From assembly GCA_035509615.1 (NCBI GenBank), contig DATJLK010000005.1:1-16973 (forward strand): DNA of 16,973 nt. The letters are read 5' to 3'. Origin of the DNA: AP-15 sp035509615. Its GTDB lineage: Bacteria; Pseudomonadota; Alphaproteobacteria; ATCC43930; CGMCC-115725. Below the pieces are notes generated by a model that ran no database searches, was not told where the DNA came from, and was given only the letters and a program-made list of their open reading frames with translations. This document shows, one piece after another, positions 15,109 to 16,973 of the stretch (the stretch's first letter is position 1; every line of letters begins with the position of its first letter). The translations under genes and the position numbers were made by a program.

Positions 15109-15152
15109 CAGGAACAAAGTGCAGCTTCCGCAGGAACAAAGTGCAGCTTCCG
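15109..15152. repeat. 22-bp perfect tandem repeat upstream of exosortase
   Basis: Two exact adjacent 22-bp units (15109-15130, 15131-15152) with core GGAACAAAGTGCAGCTTCCG, followed by a degenerate third unit to about 15172 (GGAACTAAAAACGCAGCGTC). The 22-bp period is about two helical turns, which would place bound proteins on one DNA face. The repeats lie about 195 bp upstream of the exosortase start. Confidence 0.9.
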
Positions 15153-15548
15153 GAACTAAAAACGCAGCGTCGACAACGGGCGCCGCTCCCAAAGCAATTG
15201 AAGCATCTGGCAGGAGCCGGCGTGTTGTTGACGACAAAAGGTTCAAAAGGCGATTACAGGTCTAGACGAGTGCTTCCGACAGAATGAATAACGATCGAAC
15301 GAACATCTGATTATGGCAGGAACAGCACGATCAAGCAAGCTTAACTTGAATAGTGGGCTCGCCACGGGACCTATTAACTACGCTCGCTCAATCGCACCGC
15401 CCGCTCACCGGCCAGATCACAGATTCTACAGTTTTGTCGTGATCCGCCGCGGCGTCACCGGCCCGCGGGCCGAGCAGGTTCCCGAAATCCGCTGGCTCGC
15501 GCCAATCAGCCTGCGCCCTGTCGGTCACCCGCGCGCGTCGCGCCAATA

Positions 15549-15617
15549 GCGAATTCTGCCCCAAATGCGGGCGCGCCCGATCAAATAAGGCAGGGCAAAA
15601 TTTGGCCCAAATGGGAT
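15549..15617. repeat. Imperfect 23-bp direct repeat
   Basis: 15549-15571 (core CTGCCCCAAATGCGG) and 15595-15617 (core TTGGCCCAAATGGGA) match at 17 of 23 positions, 23 bp apart. Both are AT-rich then GC-rich in the same order. Meaning unknown; it may mark an old duplication or paired binding sites. Confidence 0.5.
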
Positions 15618-15644
15618 GCGATCCTCGGATAACTTGCACCAGAA

Positions 15645-15673
15645 TTGACAGCCTTTGTCATTGGAATTATACG
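15645..15673 (+). promoter_or_regulatory. Candidate sigma-70 promoter upstream of last glycosyltransferase
   Basis: TTGACA (15645-15650), exactly 17 bp, then TATACG (15668-15673). The -35 hexamer is consensus and the -10 matches four of six. It lies about 280 bp before the start at 15953, implying a long leader. Confidence 0.4.
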
Positions 15674-15952
15674 CAATGTCATCGAAAGAAACTATCTGCC
15701 AGCACCTTTCGTAGGTATGAACTGGACAAAACCATAGTGGTCGTCTGTCAGCGTTAGCGCGGCCTTCCTCCTCGGGGTTGCTACAAATCAGTCACTGGCG
15801 CGATGCGTTCGGTTCGAGTTCCCCCGACGTCCGCAACGTCATAATTTCGACCGCGCGAACGCCGAGGCAGGATCGGCGGGGCGCCAGTTTGTGCGACACC
15901 AGCTTATGAAGTGGCGGCGGGCTTGCCGCCCGATACGAGAGAGAGCTTAGCA

Positions 15953-16973
15953 ATGGTGAGCGCGCTGGTCATTACGGCCCACCCGCCGCAGTTGGAGGGG
16001 ATCGAACTTTCCGGCACCGCATTGCGCTTTCGCAGGTTCGCCGAAGCGATCTGCGAGATCGTGGAAAAGGTAGATTTTTTACATTTTGTCGGGGATCGGT
16101 TCATTGCAGCCAATCCGGACATCGAGGCGGTCAGCGCTCGGCAATCCGCCCTTTTTGGCCGCCCTGTCGTGACGCATCTCGTCGGTTGCCAATGGTCCCG
16201 GCAAACGACCTTTGTAAACCATTACCTGTCAGGCATAGCGTCGGTCTACGAACAGGATGAATTCTACTGGCTTTGCGGATCCGGGCCGGTCGATCGTGTC
16301 GGCGCCTTGTTGAAACAGGCGCCGGATATTGTTTTTGTTCATCGGCTACCGGCAATGCTCCCAATCCTCCGATCCGGACGCCGGCCAACCCGGATGTTTT
16401 TCGATCTTGATGATATCGAACATCGCAAACGGGTCCAGGAATCGCTGCAGCCGCCGGTCCGGCCGGGCAAGCTCGGGCAGCTTTGTCAAATTCCCGCATT
16501 GGCAGCAGCGGAGCGCAGCGGCGCAGCCCTGTCGCGCATGACCTTTGTCTGCTCGGAGATCGATCGAAGGCGTCTGCGGCGGCTGGGTTTTCCGCGAGTG
16601 GCGATTGTGCCCAACACGCTCCCGATACCACCCGATTTCCCGGAGTTACCGACCGCCCCAACAATATTGTTTCTTGGCACATGTTGGTACCAACCAAACT
16701 TCCGCGCAGCCGAAAGACTGGTGCGGCGCATCTTCCCGCGGGTGCGCGCTGCCGTGCCCGAAGCGCGACTACTCATCGCCGGACCAAACAGTCTCAACCT
16801 TCCATCGCGAAGGGATCTGCCCGAGGGCGTGGAGTATCTGGGATATGTAGACGATTTAACGGGCCTTTATGCGTCGACGCGGTTGGTCTGCTGCCCGATA
16901 ACCGGCGGCAGCGGTACACGCACCAAGCTGATCGAAGCAGCGAGTTATGCGCGTCCGATGGTGGCGACGAGAT
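15953..16973 (+). CDS. GT4-family glycosyltransferase (partial, C-terminus outside window)
   Basis: 340 codons run to the right edge without a stop. Start ATG 15953 follows GAGAGAG about nine bases upstream; GTG 15911 in frame is a less likely alternative. The N-terminal half contains FFDLDDIEHRKR (149-160), the acidic D-x-D-D-x-E motif seen in exosortase/EPS-associated group 1 sugar transferases. The C-terminal half has FVCSEIDRRRL (198-208), VPNTLPIP (219-226), ILFLGTCWYQPNF (238-250), LLIAGPN (273-279) and the donor-binding motif GGSGTRTKLIEAASYARPMV (318-337), with Lys325 and Glu328. Probably adds a sugar to the same surface glycan as the other three transferases. Confidence 0.9.
   Translation, partial: MVSALVITAHPPQLEGIELSGTALRFRRFAEAICEIVEKVDFLHFVGDRFIAANPDIEAVSARQSALFGRPVVTHLVGCQWSRQTTFVNHYLSGIASVYEQDEFYWLCGSGPVDRVGALLKQAPDIVFVHRLPAMLPILRSGRRPTRMFFDLDDIEHRKRVQESLQPPVRPGKLGQLCQIPALAAAERSGAALSRMTFVCSEIDRRRLRRLGFPRVAIVPNTLPIPPDFPELPTAPTILFLGTCWYQPNFRAAERLVRRIFPRVRAAVPEARLLIAGPNSLNLPSRRDLPEGVEYLGYVDDLTGLYASTRLVCCPITGGSGTRTKLIEAASYARPMVATR

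Larger units (their letters stand above)
15018..15952. other. About 0.9-kb non-coding region between exosortase and last glycosyltransferase
   Basis: Divergent intergenic region (numbered from the longest exosortase frame). No frame here has protein-like features: the 15313-15549 plus and 15388-15639 minus frames lack motifs and good ribosome sites. It contains a 22-bp tandem repeat, an imperfect 23-bp direct repeat, a 14-bp palindrome (15459-15472) and a candidate promoter. It could be regulatory DNA plus decayed mobile-element or gene sequence. Confidence 0.5.

Noticed and set aside
15388..15639. Minus-strand 83-codon frame as a transposase remnant
   Set aside because: No DDE or HTH motif, no inverted ends or target duplication; only an imperfect internal direct repeat.
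15805..15840. tRNA-like T-arm sequence GGTTCGAGTTCCCCCG
   Set aside because: The stem bases around the loop do not pair, and no acceptor, D or anticodon arm could be built upstream.
1..16973. CRISPR array, integrase, rRNA or toxin-antitoxin pair
   Set aside because: No regularly spaced repeats with unique spacers, recombinase motifs or rRNA-like stretches were seen on either strand.

Overview
The window reads as a piece of a GC-rich proteobacterial chromosome, most likely alphaproteobacterial. The basis is GC-ending codons, GGAG/AAGGGAG ribosome sites and the gene families present; I cannot name a genus. Two regions sit side by side.

Left region (1-6336, all genes on the minus strand). Two near-identical genes for an NHL beta-propeller protein flank two tandem paralogous genes for large exported proteins of unknown function. 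In transcription order: propeller copy 2 (6336-5386), a 606-bp gap rich in inverted repeats, exported protein B (4779-2761), a 67-bp spacer with a 19-bp tandem repeat, exported protein A (2693-702), and propeller copy 1 (558 to beyond the left edge). The propeller is close to the lyase half of peptidylglycine alpha-amidating enzyme (PAL) and keeps the residues that form its zinc and catalytic site. The exported proteins have a signal peptide, a conserved Pro/Gly linker, ten conserved cysteines and an internal repeated module. I recognise no family for them. This block is the best candidate for something undescribed.

Right region (6591-16973). This is an exosortase-associated exopolysaccharide or glycan locus: a GT4 glycosyltransferase on minus, then divergently an asparagine-synthase-type amidotransferase and two GT4 glycosyltransferases on plus, then an exosortase/EpsI fusion on minus (convergent, with a perfect 16-bp hairpin between), and finally a fourth glycosyltransferase on plus cut by the right edge. 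No polymerase, flippase, chain-length regulator or PEP-CTERM substrate is visible, so the locus probably continues to the right.

Non-coding stretches hold candidate promoters (8044-8071, 15645-15673), a candidate minus-strand terminator (11694-11738), a 22-bp tandem repeat upstream of the exosortase (15109-15152), and two possible small proteins (11438-11587 minus, 10158-10328 plus). All assignments come from reading motifs by eye; no database search was possible.
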